Of a stretch of DNA of 64,000 nt, positions 1 through 12,948 are shown one piece after another. Position numbers and translations under genes: made by a program. This DNA comes from Cichorium intybus. Its lineage: Eukaryota > Streptophyta > Magnoliopsida > Asterales > Asteraceae. The stretch's first letter is position 1; each line of letters begins with the position of its first letter. The stretch is from positions 130,130,145 through 130,194,144 of the forward strand of contig CM042009.1 of NCBI GenBank assembly GCA_023525715.1, in the 5' to 3' direction. The notes beneath the pieces are model-generated. The model had not been told where the DNA came from and did not search any database. It saw only the letters and a program-made list of their open reading frames with translations.

Positions 1-3000
1 GAGATACAATCTCGGGTCCAGTCAACAGCTTCTCCCCAACTTCTATCTAACAAATCGGCGTGCAACACGATACTCCATACTATGCATTATACGAGTCATT
101 TGAATGCTGGTACGAAAACTATTATTATCTACGGTTTCTACCAAGGATAGGCGATCTTCTCATCTTTCACCAAGGTCTATTATATAAATTTCAAGCATAT
201 CTTCTAGAGTCTGCATCATTTCCTCGCCTCGTCTATCAATTTTGAAATTCCTATACAGTACTTACTAGTACTTTTGAACTATTAATTCTAGGAATTAATG
301 CTAAATTCAGCAAATAATTCTAGTATCTCGATCCGATACAGTCGACACCTGTAGTGCACGTCAACAATCTTCTTTTTCTATGTAGTTTTTCACTACTTTC
401 CGCTCTTAATTTCTTCTTTAGTCAGTACAAATTTGCACTGGCTGCATCAATCAACCTGCAATTACCCATATGGTGTCATACCCATGCGGTACTTGCAAAG
501 ACTTTATTACAAAGTCTATAATATTTTCGTCCCATTTCTTCTTTGGGACCGACAACGGTTAAATTTTCCGTTTGCTTCTAATGATTTGACTGTAGTTACA
601 CACTAGTCAAACACTTTTCACATATCTTTCAGTGTCTTTCTTTAGCCTCGGCCACCAATGCATAGGTTATATCATCCTACACAGTTTGGTATTGCCCCGG
701 ACATTTTGCATATCTACCCAAATATACATCTTTTAAGGGTAAATTTTCATATCTCGTTTTGCTTTGAAACTCACATACACAACCACAAGGGTTTTCAATC
801 GCTGTGAGTTTCTAACTAGCTTCTTTCAATAGCTAATCATTCATTTACTTGTCACGTTTTCAGACTTGCACACTTCTTTCTGTGCTACCCGAATCAACTC
901 AGGTAATCAATTCTCCACACTCATGCATGTGGTTGTATCTTTCAAAAGATACTCTTTCTAATTCAAGGCATCTATAATCACATCCGCCTTTCCGAGATAG
1001 TACAAGATTTCATAACCGAAATCTTTAAGTAACCCATCTATTTTTGCTATCTCATGTTTAGCTTCTTTTTGATCAATTAAGTGTTTCAAGCTTTTACGAT
1101 CCGTATCAACAGTAAGCTTTACACCATACAAGTAGTGTCTCTAAAGCTTCAATGTCAAATTCATAATTGCTACTGTAATATCATGTATCCAAAATCAACT
1201 CTGGATACATTTCTATAAAACAACTTATATTCTCCGCTTAGCAAAAATGCTAACACCGGAGTTTCACACAAGGTTTGTTTCAACATTTAAAAAGTTACAT
1301 GTGGTCTTTCTTACCACTCAGACTTTTCACTTTGCTTAATCAACTTTAATCAACTAGACAACAATCAAGGAGCAGTTTTCTACAACTCTCCTATCATATT
1401 CCGCCAATTCAAGGAACTACAAATTTCAGTCAGATTCCTCAGGCGGTTCCAGTTTTATCACAGCATCATTTCTACTGGATCCAGTTTAACATTTTCGGTA
1501 TTAATAACATGCCCAAAGAATATGAAACATTCTTTTAGCCAAATTTTCATACTTGGAGAATTTTACGTATCACTTAGTTCAGTGAAGTAACTCCAATATT
1601 TGGTACAATGTACCTCATATTCAGTCTGGTTTTGAGAATATCAGATTCTCAGTAGTCAATGTACATACACATTAACTTATCTTTATTCTTTTCAAACAAG
1701 ATGGGGCTCCACACGATGACACATTCGGCCATATGAGACCCCAATTCAAAAACAATTTCTTCCAATTGTTTTACCACTCTGCCATCTCTGCAGAGGCTAA
1801 TCAATATAGAGCCAAACTAACAGGAACGGCTCCCAAGACCAGCTTAATCATAAGCTCTTCTCGCCAATCTGGCAGAAATCCTGGAAGTTCTTTTCAGAAG
1901 AAACATCCGAGAATTTATTTAAAGTAGTACACTACTATCACTGCTTTATTTAGCTTGGCCCATACCACGTATGCCAACTACAACATCATTCCTTTACTAA
2001 CTCCTTTCCGAGTTTAAGCAAAGGAAAATAACCAGTATTCTCAACAACGGTCATTTACCATGGATTTTCATCCATTTCATTTCTGACTTTTGAACCATCA
2101 TGTTCATTTTCTACAATTCATGTTAGCATCATTTATTGCTAACCAATTCATAAGCATAATTGCTTCAGATTCGCTGGTAGTCATCGGCTTCAGATTTATA
2201 GGGAAAATGGTATCGTAAATCTTAGGCAGACTACTTTCCCGGTGTTCAATATCTAGAACCTACTTGCTATCTGCTATAGCTGTTTCCAAAATTTCGTCCA
2301 TAATCATTGATGAAATATTCAGACAATACATCAAAGTCATTGATCCAATGCATAGCTTCATGGATCATATATAACATATACGAGTTATATTCAGAACAAT
2401 TATATCAGAGATCATATCAGTCTCCTCACGAGCTTCTTCCACAATCTGCTAGAATGCTCATGGTACCGCTGGTCATTTTCGACCATTCGTTTCTTCTTTC
2501 TTTCCTCCCCCATTCTTTCCTGGGTTCATCACCCGTTACTCCACATTTAGCATGTGAGTATTTCTTAGGAAAGTGTTCTATAGCTCCGCGCTAGACACAC
2601 TTTCAATCTATCCAACAAGCTCGAGCAATATGCTCCTGCTTTCTGCAATTTCAGCATATCAACGGTAGAGTCTCTACTCTACAATTTTCTGAGTACTTTT
2701 TCTGCACTTCTCACAATACATAACTGCTCTGTTTTGGTCCCTTCCCTTTTAGGTTGGACCCAGTCTGTGGTAACTTCTCCTGAAGCGTCCACTAATCGTT
2801 TTCTGCTTTTTTTTTGTAGTCCCAGCTACTTTTCTTTCACCTTGATATCAATCAGGGTGAGCACCCAATTTCTTTCTCTGACCACATCAGCTACTGTTGC
2901 TTCCCATGTGGATTTTCTGCTACTTGTCTCGTTGCCCCTCATTCCATGGAGCCTTGAGAAAGGGCTGGTCCGCCTCTTAAAGCTCCATGCCCTAAATTCC

Positions 3001-3166
3001 TCCCAGTAATATTCGCTGCTCATACTTCTTATACGTTAAAATTCAGCAATAGTTAGGTTATATATGTATAATAACAACTTAAATACACCTAACGGTACAT
3101 CGTGTCTACTGTCTCAAGGTTTAAGTCCAGGAATCTACTCTATAGACACCTAGTTCACTTAAACCA
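1..3166 (-). mobile_element. Decayed Ty3/gypsy retrotransposon, internal region (gag-pol remnant)
   Basis: Reading the - strand, broken stretches still resemble a chromovirus-type polyprotein. Around 960-1160 there is an RNase H-like stretch with HYLYGVKLTVDTDRKSLKHL followed by an LLKDFGYEILY segment. Around 1500-1730 there is a reverse transcriptase stretch resembling the family's SSWGAP, KKKDG and MCIDYRE block, seen here as SSCGAP and MCMYIDY. The order from right to left (gag side, RT, RNase H) fits an element on the - strand that runs off the left edge. Stops and frameshifts are frequent, so nothing here is translatable. The gag side (about 2000-3100) is too decayed to assign domains, apart from a weak zinc-knuckle-like patch near 2520-2600. 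Confidence 0.75.
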
Positions 3167-3168
3167 CG

Positions 3169-3180
3169 GCTCTGATACCA
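3169..3180 (-). other. Primer binding site (initiator tRNA-Met) of the gypsy element
   Basis: The - strand reads TGGTATCAGAGC, the complement of the 3' end of initiator tRNA-Met. It lies 3 bp from the LTR edge at 3184, the normal position for the minus-strand primer site. This fixes the orientation of the element. Confidence 0.85.
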
Positions 3181-3183
3181 ACT

Positions 3184-3837
3184 TGTAACACCCGGCTTTT
3201 AGAACGAAAACACCCCTGAAAACTTTTCATTTAAAACATAGGTTTCATTACATAAAACCATAACAAAAGGGGTATATTTTAATAAAAACGGGTACAAGCG
3301 TATCAAGGAGAGTATAAAATACCAAATCTCCTTTAAAGCCGGGCTGCTACTGACAGCATCTACAAGTCCACTTCTTGAGTCACGGACTTTATCCTTACCC
3401 TTACCAGGGTTATGCTAACCTGCAGGGACATTTAACAAACGGTATGAGCTACAAAGCTCAGTGAGTAATCGTATCTGCAAATAACATGTATCAAATATAT
3501 TCGTATATCTGTCTGGATATCGAATCCAAACTCATAGCCTTACTGGCTGACCATATATCTCTTAGGATTTCACATCCTAATTTTGTAGCCTTACAGGCTA
3601 CTTCATTACAACCTGCAATTATCAAACCACATCAGTTATTTGCACAGATAATCATATCTATCGTTTCTATCCCATGTTTCTTAGTCACAATGGACTGCAT
3701 CATATGCCATGGCTATATAAGCCACACCAAAACATTATCAATATATAAATCATAGCCCGCAGGCCGCACCAGCTGGGTTTAATAACCCGATATCATAGCC
3801 AAAAGGCCGCACCATGTACCTGTAATATTATCATAGT
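3184..3837 (-). mobile_element. Gypsy 5' LTR, part A (split by the copia insertion)
   Basis: The + strand begins TGTAACACCCGG directly beside the primer binding site. It continues to the copia target duplication at 3833-3837 and resumes after 14071 with matching content: the phrase 'tatcatagcc...ggccgcacca' occurs on both sides of the insertion. Confidence 0.8.
3833..3837. repeat. Target site duplication of the copia element, left copy
   Basis: ATAGT precedes the LTR start and is repeated exactly at 14067-14071, as expected for 5-bp copia integration. Confidence 0.9.
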
Positions 3838-4955
3838 TGTTGAAAATACACGATTACTGATCACCACGAGTAAGGTTTTTAAGCCGATTACTGTGTGACA
3901 GATATGTATTTTATCTATAATATGCGGAATAATAAGAGTTGCGGAATAAAATAAAACGGTAAATCTAAACTAGACAGTATTTAAATAGACAGAAAGCGGT
4001 AAATAAAGTAAATGTTAGAAGTTAGAGGTTAGATGTAATAAACGCCATTATCAACGATAAAGTGTTTTTTACAATAAATAAAACGGTTAGAAGTTAGAAG
4101 TTAGAAGTTAGATGTCTCGGTTAAATACAGTCCACATATGTTTTCGTTGTCACGGTTCGATTTTTATGTCTTGGATATTTGGTACAGTTGATTTATAACA
4201 GTTTGAATAAATCAATAATAACACAGATAATTTCAAAAGAACTTATCGATAGTAGATGAATATGGCGATTTTCTTTGAAGCTTCGATTCTTGTTCTTTGC
4301 TCGGGTTTTCTTGATGTGTCGATTTCTTGTTGTTTTCGGTAGGATGAGGTTTTGGTGATATTTGGTGTCGGGTAGAGGTTGTTTGGAGGTTTGAAGTTTG
4401 GTGTCGGGTAGAGGTTGTTTAGAGGTTTGAAGTTTTGGTGTCGGGAGGATATCTTGTTTCTTGCGGTTGTGCGGTTTGATTCTTGTTGCCAAATGCAGAA
4501 ATTTGAGAGTCTTGAGGTTTCTGGTCGTGGGTAAGAGTGTATGGAGCTTGGTTGATATATGTGTTGTGTGTTAGTCTTGGAATGGCAAGAGGTGAGCTTC
4601 AATTTATAGTTGCTGAAGAACAGGGATCGCGTCGCGACCGGGCATGCCGTCGCGTCGCGAAGGTGCGGCTGTCGAGTGCTTTTGGTCGGCCACTGGTTAG
4701 TGCGTTGGGTTGGTAGTCTCGCGATCAAGAAGTTGGTGGTGTCGCGTTGGAGGGGCTTCGCGATGGAGGTCTTCGCGTCGCGACCAGCAACACCGTCGCG
4801 TCGCGATTGCTGAAGCAATCTGGATTTCTGTGTTTTGTTTTTCTTCACGTTCAATCTTGAATCCATGCAACCTGAAATACTGATAATATTTGTTAAAAAA
4901 CATTTCGACTTATTTCAGTGATGGTCACATAAAAACATAAAAACATTATTCAACA
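3838..4955 (-). repeat. Copia 3' LTR (left copy)
   Basis: It starts TGTTGAAAATACACG and ends TTATTCAACA, and pairs with 12949-14066. It contains a TTAGAAG tandem run (about 4084-4110) and a cluster of TCGCG-rich palindromic motifs (about 4626-4810). A 207-codon open frame on the - strand (4866-4243) appears in both LTR copies with three amino-acid differences. It has no recognisable domain and I do not call it a gene. Confidence 0.93.
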
Positions 4956-4966
4956 ATTTCCCCCTA
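4956..4966 (-). other. Polypurine tract of the copia element
   Basis: The - strand reads TAGGGGGAAAT immediately before the 3' LTR. This is the expected position of the plus-strand primer. Confidence 0.75.
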
Positions 4967-6455
4967 TGTGATCATTAAAGAAATGAGGAGAAAAATGTTT
5001 GATTGAAAATTCTTGAAATTTGGATAAAACATTTATAAAATCATATCACATGTTTTGAAAAGTGTGACTAGATTTTACTTAGGTTTTGAAAAATGTTTGT
5101 CAAGAATATTTGTTTCTGAATCAAGGTTTCGAGTTCGATTATCAAAAGGTTTTTTTGTATATGCATTTTCATAATATTCCTTAAGATTTTATAGCATTTA
5201 TAAAGACGACAAGTGATCTTAAAAGGTCGATTCAGATGAACTTCTCATAGGTATAGCTCACACTTGACTGAGGTGTTTGTTTGTTCTGGGTGCAGAACTG
5301 GTGTATAATCACTAAAGATGAGTGATATCTCTCAGTTTGAAGGTGTTGACTTATGCTTAATATGGATTTATACCTATATACTTTAGTCACTTGGTCTTCA
5401 TATTAGATAATCAATCACATAAGACTGGTTTCGGCATTACTCTGAGGGTTTCTTCATTCATGCCATTGATGTTCACTCTCTCTCCGTCAGGAAATACATG
5501 TAGAGGGTTTTAGAAATATTCATAGTGCAGTTTGCAACTAAGAATATTCAATTATGAAGGCTACAGTATCCCGGTAAATCTTTGGTTTTAACAGCTATAT
5601 TTGATAATGCATTTGAGAATCTGTTTGTTTGGAAAATTTTGAGAGATGTCTGTCTTGATTGATTGTTGTTGTAAATCTTCCTTTTCTTTGGTGAAGTGTT
5701 CACCTTTGTCTTTATCTTTTCTTGATTTGTGAAAAGATATCTGATGTGGTTACCAATTGTGATTTGTTGACAACATTTGTTGGATGTGACTTTGTCGTTT
5801 CTTCATTTGTCAGATTTGTTATGCCGGATGATGAAGCTTTTCTTTGAAGTGGTTTGATTGAGGATAGGGATAGGTGATATAATAGACAGTTTGTCTAATA
5901 TATAAGAAAATGAATGTATCGTCCCTGGTCATTTTGATATCTAAGCAAAAATGAGACTAGCATCACGGTATAAGAGTATAAATCCTATAAGTCATCATGA
6001 AAACACCTTTGCTCACAGAAATGAATTCCACTTAGCATTTAAAGACGAGGCACAATTTCTCACATGGGTTTGGTTTTCATCTGAATCTCCTAATCTTATG
6101 TCCCTTAATAGATAAAATCGTTATATTTGAAATAAATTCAAAGGGAATAGGAGAATGTACATAACGAAAATTTTGAGATTTGAACCTTCACTTTAATTTA
6201 AGAATTAATATAACTGAGAACATTCATCGAGCATAAGTATCTGAAAATTTAGTCAAGAAGATGTTAATCACATGGTTTTATAAGGAATATAAAACTTTAT
6301 CCTAATTTTTTGTGATTTTTGATTATGTGGATGTTTTTGGAAAATTTTGGTTATTTGAATGTTTTTGGAAGATTTTGGTTATTTGAATGTTTTTGGAAAT
6401 TTTTGGTTATTTGACTGAAAGTAAACACTCTTTTGTACAAACAAAATGTAAGAGA
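4967..6455 (-). other. Copia 3' noncoding region, with a 28-bp tandem repeat
   Basis: About 1.5 kb lies between the RNase H stop and the 3' LTR, without an open frame of note. At 6331-6414 a 28-bp unit (starting ATGTTTTTGG) is repeated three times in tandem with one or two differences per copy. Such a long tail is unusual for a copia element, but no encoded protein is visible. Confidence 0.7.
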
Positions 6456-9400
6456 TTAGGGATGGATGTTATCTGGATTCAACATTCCTAGACGGCCTAG
6501 GAAGTATTGAAACTTGGTTTCGTCTAGAGCCTTAGTAAAGACATCGGCAATTTGATCTTCGGTGTTTATGAAGTGCAATTCGATATGACCCTTTTGAATG
6601 TTGTCTTTGATGAAGTGATATCGAATGTCGATGTGCTTTGTCATGGAATGGTGCACGGGATTGTGAGAAATGGCAATTGCGCTGGTTGAGTCACAAAATA
6701 TTGGAATTTGTGAAACTTTGTAGCCATAGTCACGTAATTGGGTTTGCATCCACATGACTTGTGAACAACAGCTTGCGGCGGCTACATATTCGGCTTCTGC
6801 AGTTGAAGTGGACACGCATGATTGTTTCTTTGAAGTCCAACTTACCAGTCTGCCTCCTATAAATTGACAAGAACCAGATGTGCTTTTCCTGTCTAGTCTG
6901 CATCCTCCATAGTCGGAGTCGGTGAATGCGTTAAGCTGAAAATCAGAGTTAGCTGGATACCAAAGGCCAAGAGATGGAGTTCCTTTAAGATATTTAAAAA
7001 TTCTTTTTACAGCTATAGCATGAGATTCCATAGGATTGGCTTGGTATCTGGCACAGACACATGTAGAAAACATGATGTCGGGTCTGCTGGCTGTGAGGTA
7101 TAGGAGTGATCCTATCATTCCTCGATATTTCTTTTGATCAACAGGCTTGCCATTTAAGTCTGCATCTAATTTGTAACCAAGGGCCATTGGGGTTTTTGCT
7201 GTATTGGATTTATCAAGGGAAAAACGAGTTAGAAGATATTTGACATAATTTTCTTGATTGATGAAAATTCCATCTGATGATTGTTTGACTTGAAGTCCAA
7301 GAAAAGTAGTCATTTCTCCTATCATGCTCATCTCAAATTTGCTCTTCATTAAATCTGCAAACTTGATACTCAAAGATTCATCAGTAGAACCGAAAATAAT
7401 GTCATCGACATATATTTGAACGATTAACAGATGCTTATTAAAAATTTTACGAAAGAGAGTTTGATCAATTGAACCTCTTTTGAATCCTGATTCTTCTAGA
7501 AATGTTGACAATGTTGAATACCAGGCTCGAGGTGCTTGTTTTAAGCCATAAACTGCTTTTTGTAACTTAAAACTGTGATTTGGGAACTGTGGATCTTCAA
7601 AACCTGGAGGTTGTTGAATATACACATCGCGATCAATCTCTCCATGTAAAAATGCACATTTTACATCCATTTGAAATACTTTGAAGTTCTTGTGAGCTGC
7701 ATATGCTAGAAAGATACGAATGGCTTCGAGTCTTGCAACTGGAGCATAAGTTTCATCGTAGTCGATTCCTTCTTGTTGTGAATAGCCCTTGACGACAAGT
7801 CTGGCTTTGTTTCAACAAACTATGCCTTGATCATCAGTTTTGTTTCTGAAAACCCATCTTGAACCTACTACAGTAACATCGGGAGGAGTAGGAACAAGAT
7901 CCCATACTTGGTTTCTTTCGAATTCAGCTAGTTCTTCTTGCATGGCTTTGACCCAGTCTGGATCTTTGAGAGCTGAATGGATGGTTTTGGGTTCGGTCAT
8001 GGATAAGAATGCTCCGTATAAACATTCATTTGAGGTAGCGGCTCTTGCTTGAATACCAGAATTGGGATCTCCTATGATTTGTTCTGCAGGATGATTTCTG
8101 GTCCATTTGTTTAGGCGAGTTTTTTCAGGTATTTCGATTGGTGTTTCTATGTCCCATTGTTCTTCTTGGTCGGGTGATTCTGTTGGGAATAGATTTTGGT
8201 TGTTGTCAGATATGTCTTTTTGGATTACAGGGTGAGTATGGGGTAATGAAGGTTCCCCCATAGATGATGCACTGGGATCATTTTGAACAGGTGGATTGGA
8301 AGTGTTCAAAGAGGGATTTGGTGTTGGTAATTCCCCCTCAACTTGATCTGCATTTTCTTGGTTTGAATGTGAAGTTTCTGCATCGGAGTTTCCTGTAGGA
8401 ATAGTAGAAGATGTTAGAAACTCAGAATTATAAGCGGTTTTGGGTTGTTCAAAAAGTAAATCAAGATCAATTTCTATGACCGTAGAAGGTATTTGTTGAA
8501 TTGGATTTTGAAAAATATTATCGATCATTTTAGAACCAAAATGTTTACGATCCAATTTCCTGACATAAAATTCATCGAAATGAATATCGGTACTTTCTTC
8601 AATTACTCTAGTACGTTTATTCAGTACTCGATAAGCAGCTGAGGTAAAGGAGTAACCAAGGAAAATTCCTTCGTCTGATCTTGATTCAAATTTTGAAAGG
8701 TGATATTTGTTATTCTTTATGAAGCATCGACAACCAAAAATATGAAAGAATTTGATGTTTGGTTTTCGGTTGTTAATGACTTCATATGGTGTTTTATGAA
8801 GTTGTTTATGGATTAAAGAACGATTTTGAGTGTAGCAAGTTGTGGCTATTGCTTCTGCCCATAAGTATTGTGGTAGATCAGCAAAGATAAGCATTGATCT
8901 TGCAGCTTCGCACAGAGTTCGGTTCTTTATTTCAACAACGTCGTTTTGTTGAGGAGTGTAAGGGGCTGAGAAGTTGTGTTCGATGCCTTTGTTTTTGAGA
9001 AATGAGTCTAGAGTTATGTTTTTGAACTCTAAACCATTATCACTTCGGATTCTTCGAACGGGTCGTTTGAGCTTTAATTCAATCTGTTTGATGAAGTTGA
9101 TTATTTCTTCAGGTGCTTCTGACTTTAGCCTTAAAAAGAAAACCCAAGTAAAGCGTGAGTAATCATCAATAATAACAAGGATGTATTTCTTCCCTTTTAT
9201 GCTTTGGGTTTTTGCAGGGCCACAAAGATCAATGTGCAGTAATTCTAGTGGTTCGGATACACTAGATTCAGAAATGCTTTTATGAGAGGATTTGGACAGT
9301 TTTCCTCCTTCACAAGCTGCACAAAGAGTTTCATTATCAAGTTTCAGAAGTGGCAGTCCGCGAACAAGATCATTTGCGATCAACTTGTTGATGTAGCCGA

Positions 9401-12400
9401 AATTGAGATGGGAAAGACGACGATGCCACAACCAACTAATATCAGCAGAAGCTTTGGACAGGAGACAGATGTCTGGTTTTCCATAGATAAGGTCCATATC
9501 TAGTGGATACATGTTGCCTAGACGATCAGAATTAACTAGAATGGCTTTGGTATTGGCATCTGTGATTATGCTTCGTTGTTTGGTGAAAAGAACTTCATGA
9601 TTGTTGTCACAGGGTTGTGATACGCTGATTAGGTTGTGTTTCAGGCCGTCAACATAGGCTACTTTCTTGATGGTGAAGTGACCATTAGTTATGTTTCCAT
9701 AACCTTTGATTCTTGCAGTCATGTTATTTCCAAAAGTAACATCTTGTTTGGATTCTGTGGGTTTGAAGTCTCGTGGAAAGCTCTGGTTTCCTGTCATATG
9801 CTTGGAGCAGCCACTATCGATATACCATGTGCCATCCTTGGGCTCTCCAGCACAAAGTGCCTGCAATTAGACAGAAATTTTAGGTACCCAAACCATGGTG
9901 GGTCCTGATTTGTTAATGGTTTTTTATAATTTGGAATCATTGTAGTATTTGTTGATTGGACGGAATGGTTGAGGTTTAAGTTGATTTATTAGATTTTCCC
10001 AAAGTGAGATTTGTTTTTGAAAACCTGTCATTTGAAACGATTTCTGATTTTGTGAAAAGTATCCTATATGTGAAGTTCTGTTTGATAACCTTTCTTTGTA
10101 TCTGGGATCTGAATGGTTTTGGAAAACACTTTGATGATGGAATGGAATTTGGTGAAATGATGGTTTCTGAAAGTTCCTTGAGAGATTGAAGTTTATCTTT
10201 TGAAAGTGACTTTGAATCGGTTTTTGAAAAGGTTTTTGTTTTGGATTAAAGGTTTGTTTTTGTGGCACAGCGACTGGTTTCAAAGGTTTTTCTTTGAAAA
10301 CAATGGGCTTGCTTTGTTCTTTTGGTTTAAAGACAGCTTGAATGGGTTGTTTATTTGTCTGTTGTTTCTTTGAATACTTTTGTCCCAGACTGTTCTTTCC
10401 AATAAAGGTTGAGTTTAAAGAGGGAAAGACAGTTGGAGCAGAAGTACTTCCATTTTGATGATCATAATTTTCTCCATTTAAGAAAATTTCAAGTTTGATT
10501 GTGCCATCATTCCTTGTTAGTTTAGTAGATCTCAATTGATGAGTTACTGAACTAGCAGAGTCTGATTCAGATTTTACAACTCTTTTGAATGATTTGTTGA
10601 AAAAGGTATCATCTGGGCTGCAGTTGATAACTGTTTCATCATCTGAATCGTCCTCATTAGCAGATGAGAAAAAATCTGGTTGAGGTGATTTAGAGTTTTC
10701 ACTAATTGTCCCATTTTTCTTTTCAGTCTCTTCATTTTCAAAAGATTCTCTTCCAATTCCTGGTTTATAATTCGTATCAATTTTGCCAGTTCCTAAGTTG
10801 TTTGCTTTAGTGAAAATATCATCACTCAATTTTCTGGCAATATTGATAGAATCCAGTTTTCCTTGAAATCTTTGATTTTCGGATTCAAGAAATTTGATTT
10901 GCTTTGAAGAATCATCTAGTTTTAGATTTAAACTAGTGTTTTTGTCAGTTAAATCTTGAATTTTTTGTTTTAACTGAAGGACTTCCTTTTCTAAGGTATC
11001 TTTTATTTCAGATGAAATAACAGATTGATTTTTTATTTCTAAGTCCCTTTTTTGTTTTAGAGCTTCATTTAATTGTTCTAGGACATGGTTATTTTCTTCA
11101 GATTTTCGTTCAATGTCTCTTTCAAGTTTGTCTCTAGTCCTTGTGGATTCTCCAAATCTGAGTTGCAAGGTTTGTAATTCAGATTTGTAGATATCAGATT
11201 TGACTATTGTTTCATGATACAGTCTGAGATCAGCTTTTAGACTGTTCTCAATCTTAGTCATGTGGGACTCAAATGGTGTTCTTGAAAGACCGAGATCTGA
11301 GATCATAGACCATACCTGATCGATGACATATGGAGCTCTTGTGGTTGGTTCATTGTCAGCCATGAAGCAGAAGTTTGACTGAGCTGGTTCAGTATCTGTT
11401 TCATCATCAGAAGTTGGCCAGTATTCCACGCTAGGTTCGTGGAATGCCATCAAAGCTTTTTGCTTTGCTTTCTGTTATTGTTTCTTCAGCTCTTCGGCTT
11501 TTTGAGCATAGTAGGCTGAGTCTTTGACCTTGACTTTGGCTCGACAATCTCGGTCATAATGATTTAGTCCTTTGCATTTGTGACAAATTATTACGTCATC
11601 ATCATCATCGTTATTGTCAGCCTTTTGGCTCTTAACGGGTGGTCTTTCTGATGTTTGAGTTTGTTTCTGTTGAGATGGATTTGAATGATTTTGCTGAAAT
11701 CCAGAATTTTGGTTATTTTGAAAACCATTGTTTTGATTGTAAGAGTTGTGATTATTTTGAAATCCACGATTCTGAAAGTTTTGTCCAAAAGTGGATCTTT
11801 GTTGAAAATTTGGTCTATGATGTGGCAAAAATCTTTCGAGATTAGTGTTTGCTACCAAAGCGCACAATTGATGGTAGTCAGCTTCATTATTTGGATCAGA
11901 CAAGTCACAAGAATTACTTAAGAAAGCTTGGTTTTGATCAATTTGACTTTGATCAGTAAAATGTGTTTGGTTTTGAGAGGAAGTTGTCAAAAGAGCAAGT
12001 GGTCCTCCAAAAGAAGTAGACGTTGGTGGGTCAATCGAGGATTCATACGATTGTAATTCTCCGTACAGATTGTACAAAGATTCAGTATTAATTGCCGGAT
12101 TTCCCTGAATGATGAATTTGACCATTTTCCAGCTTTCATAAAGGTTGTTTAAAAATTTGAGGTTTATTTCATGCTGTGACTTTTTGATGTCTAAATTATT
12201 CATTTTGATGGTAATGAGATTGAATCTGTCATGAGCATCATGGATGGTCTCATGTGAAAACATTTTGAAGTTGTCAAATTCGTTTAAAACAGATGTTTTC
12301 TTGTTTCCAATGATTCTCTCATTTCCTTCAAAACGATTTTTCAAAGTTTGCCAAATTTGGTTTGCGGTTAAAAGGATTATATCATTCATTTGGCTTAGAA

Positions 12401-12680
12401 TACTGTGGGGTATTCCAGACACAAGTTCCTTTTTGGCTTGAAGTTCAAGTTTCTTCCTTTCATTCAGTATATCCAGGTTACTTGTAAGAGAGGTCATGTT
12501 ATCTGGTAGAGATCCGTCTACATATTTCCACACATCTTCACTTATAGAGTTGAGATGAAGATTCATACGACCTACCATTGATTTATATTATTCGGGAATA
12601 AGAATGGGTGCTCGAGTACCTGAACCTATACTGTTAGCAATAGATACAGAATTTATGTTTGAGTAGTTTGCGGAAGACAT
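6456..12680 (-). pseudogene. Copia gag-pol polyprotein, one frame with five in-frame stops
   Basis: From the ATG at 12680 to the stop at 6456 the frame never shifts (2075 codons). It is interrupted by stops at 12588-12590, 11475-11477, 9924-9926, 9867-9869 (all TAA) and 7812-7814 (TGA). Domains in order are: gag with a UBN2-like region and zinc knuckle (CHKCKGLNHYDRDC, C-x2-C-x4-H-x4-C); a long Glu/Lys-rich coiled-coil region; aspartic protease (WYIDSGCSKHMTGN); GAG-pre zinc region (WHRRLSHLNFGY); integrase core with the D, D and E positions kept; reverse transcriptase with YVDD; and RNase H with DSDYGG, STAEAEY and CDS. The TGA replaces what is usually an Arg codon and fits C-to-T change at a CpG. 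The product cannot be made full length without readthrough, so I call it a pseudogene, although the decay is slight. Confidence 0.9.
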
Positions 12681-12712
12681 TTTTGTTTTTTTTTTTTTTT
12701 GTTAACGAAAAT

Positions 12713-12935
12713 GTGATGTTAAAATGAAATTTTTAAAGAAAACTTATTGGTGGTTTATAAAAACGCTACACAAAAGTTCTCGACAAAAATTTCAAAGTAA
12801 ATCACACAAGTAATATTTTTTTTTTGTTTTTGAACAAGTGATATTAAGATGAAATTTTTAAAGGAAACTTATTGGTGGTTTATAAAAACGCTACATAAAA
12901 GTTCTCGACAAAAATTTCAAAGTAAATCACACAAG
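12713..12935 (-). repeat. Tandem duplication in the copia leader
   Basis: A block of about 98 bp at 12713-12810 recurs at 12838-12935 (offset 125 bp) with a few differences. Both copies contain 'cttattggtggtttataaaa' and end at CACACAAG. The second copy runs into the primer binding site. The spacer holds poly-T. Confidence 0.85.
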
Positions 12936-12946
12936 CTCTGATACCA
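12935..12946 (-). other. Primer binding site (initiator tRNA-Met) of the copia element
   Basis: The - strand reads TGGTATCAGAGC, two bases from the 5' LTR edge at 12949. Confidence 0.9.
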
Positions 12947-12948
12947 AT

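Noticed and set aside
4243..4866. 207-codon open frame in the copia LTR (also at 13354-13977)
   Set aside because: It lies wholly in the LTR, has no recognisable domain and low-complexity composition. Its presence in both copies follows from LTR duplication.
8974..9908. Several + strand frames of 60-90 codons
   Set aside because: They are shadows of the copia polyprotein on the - strand.
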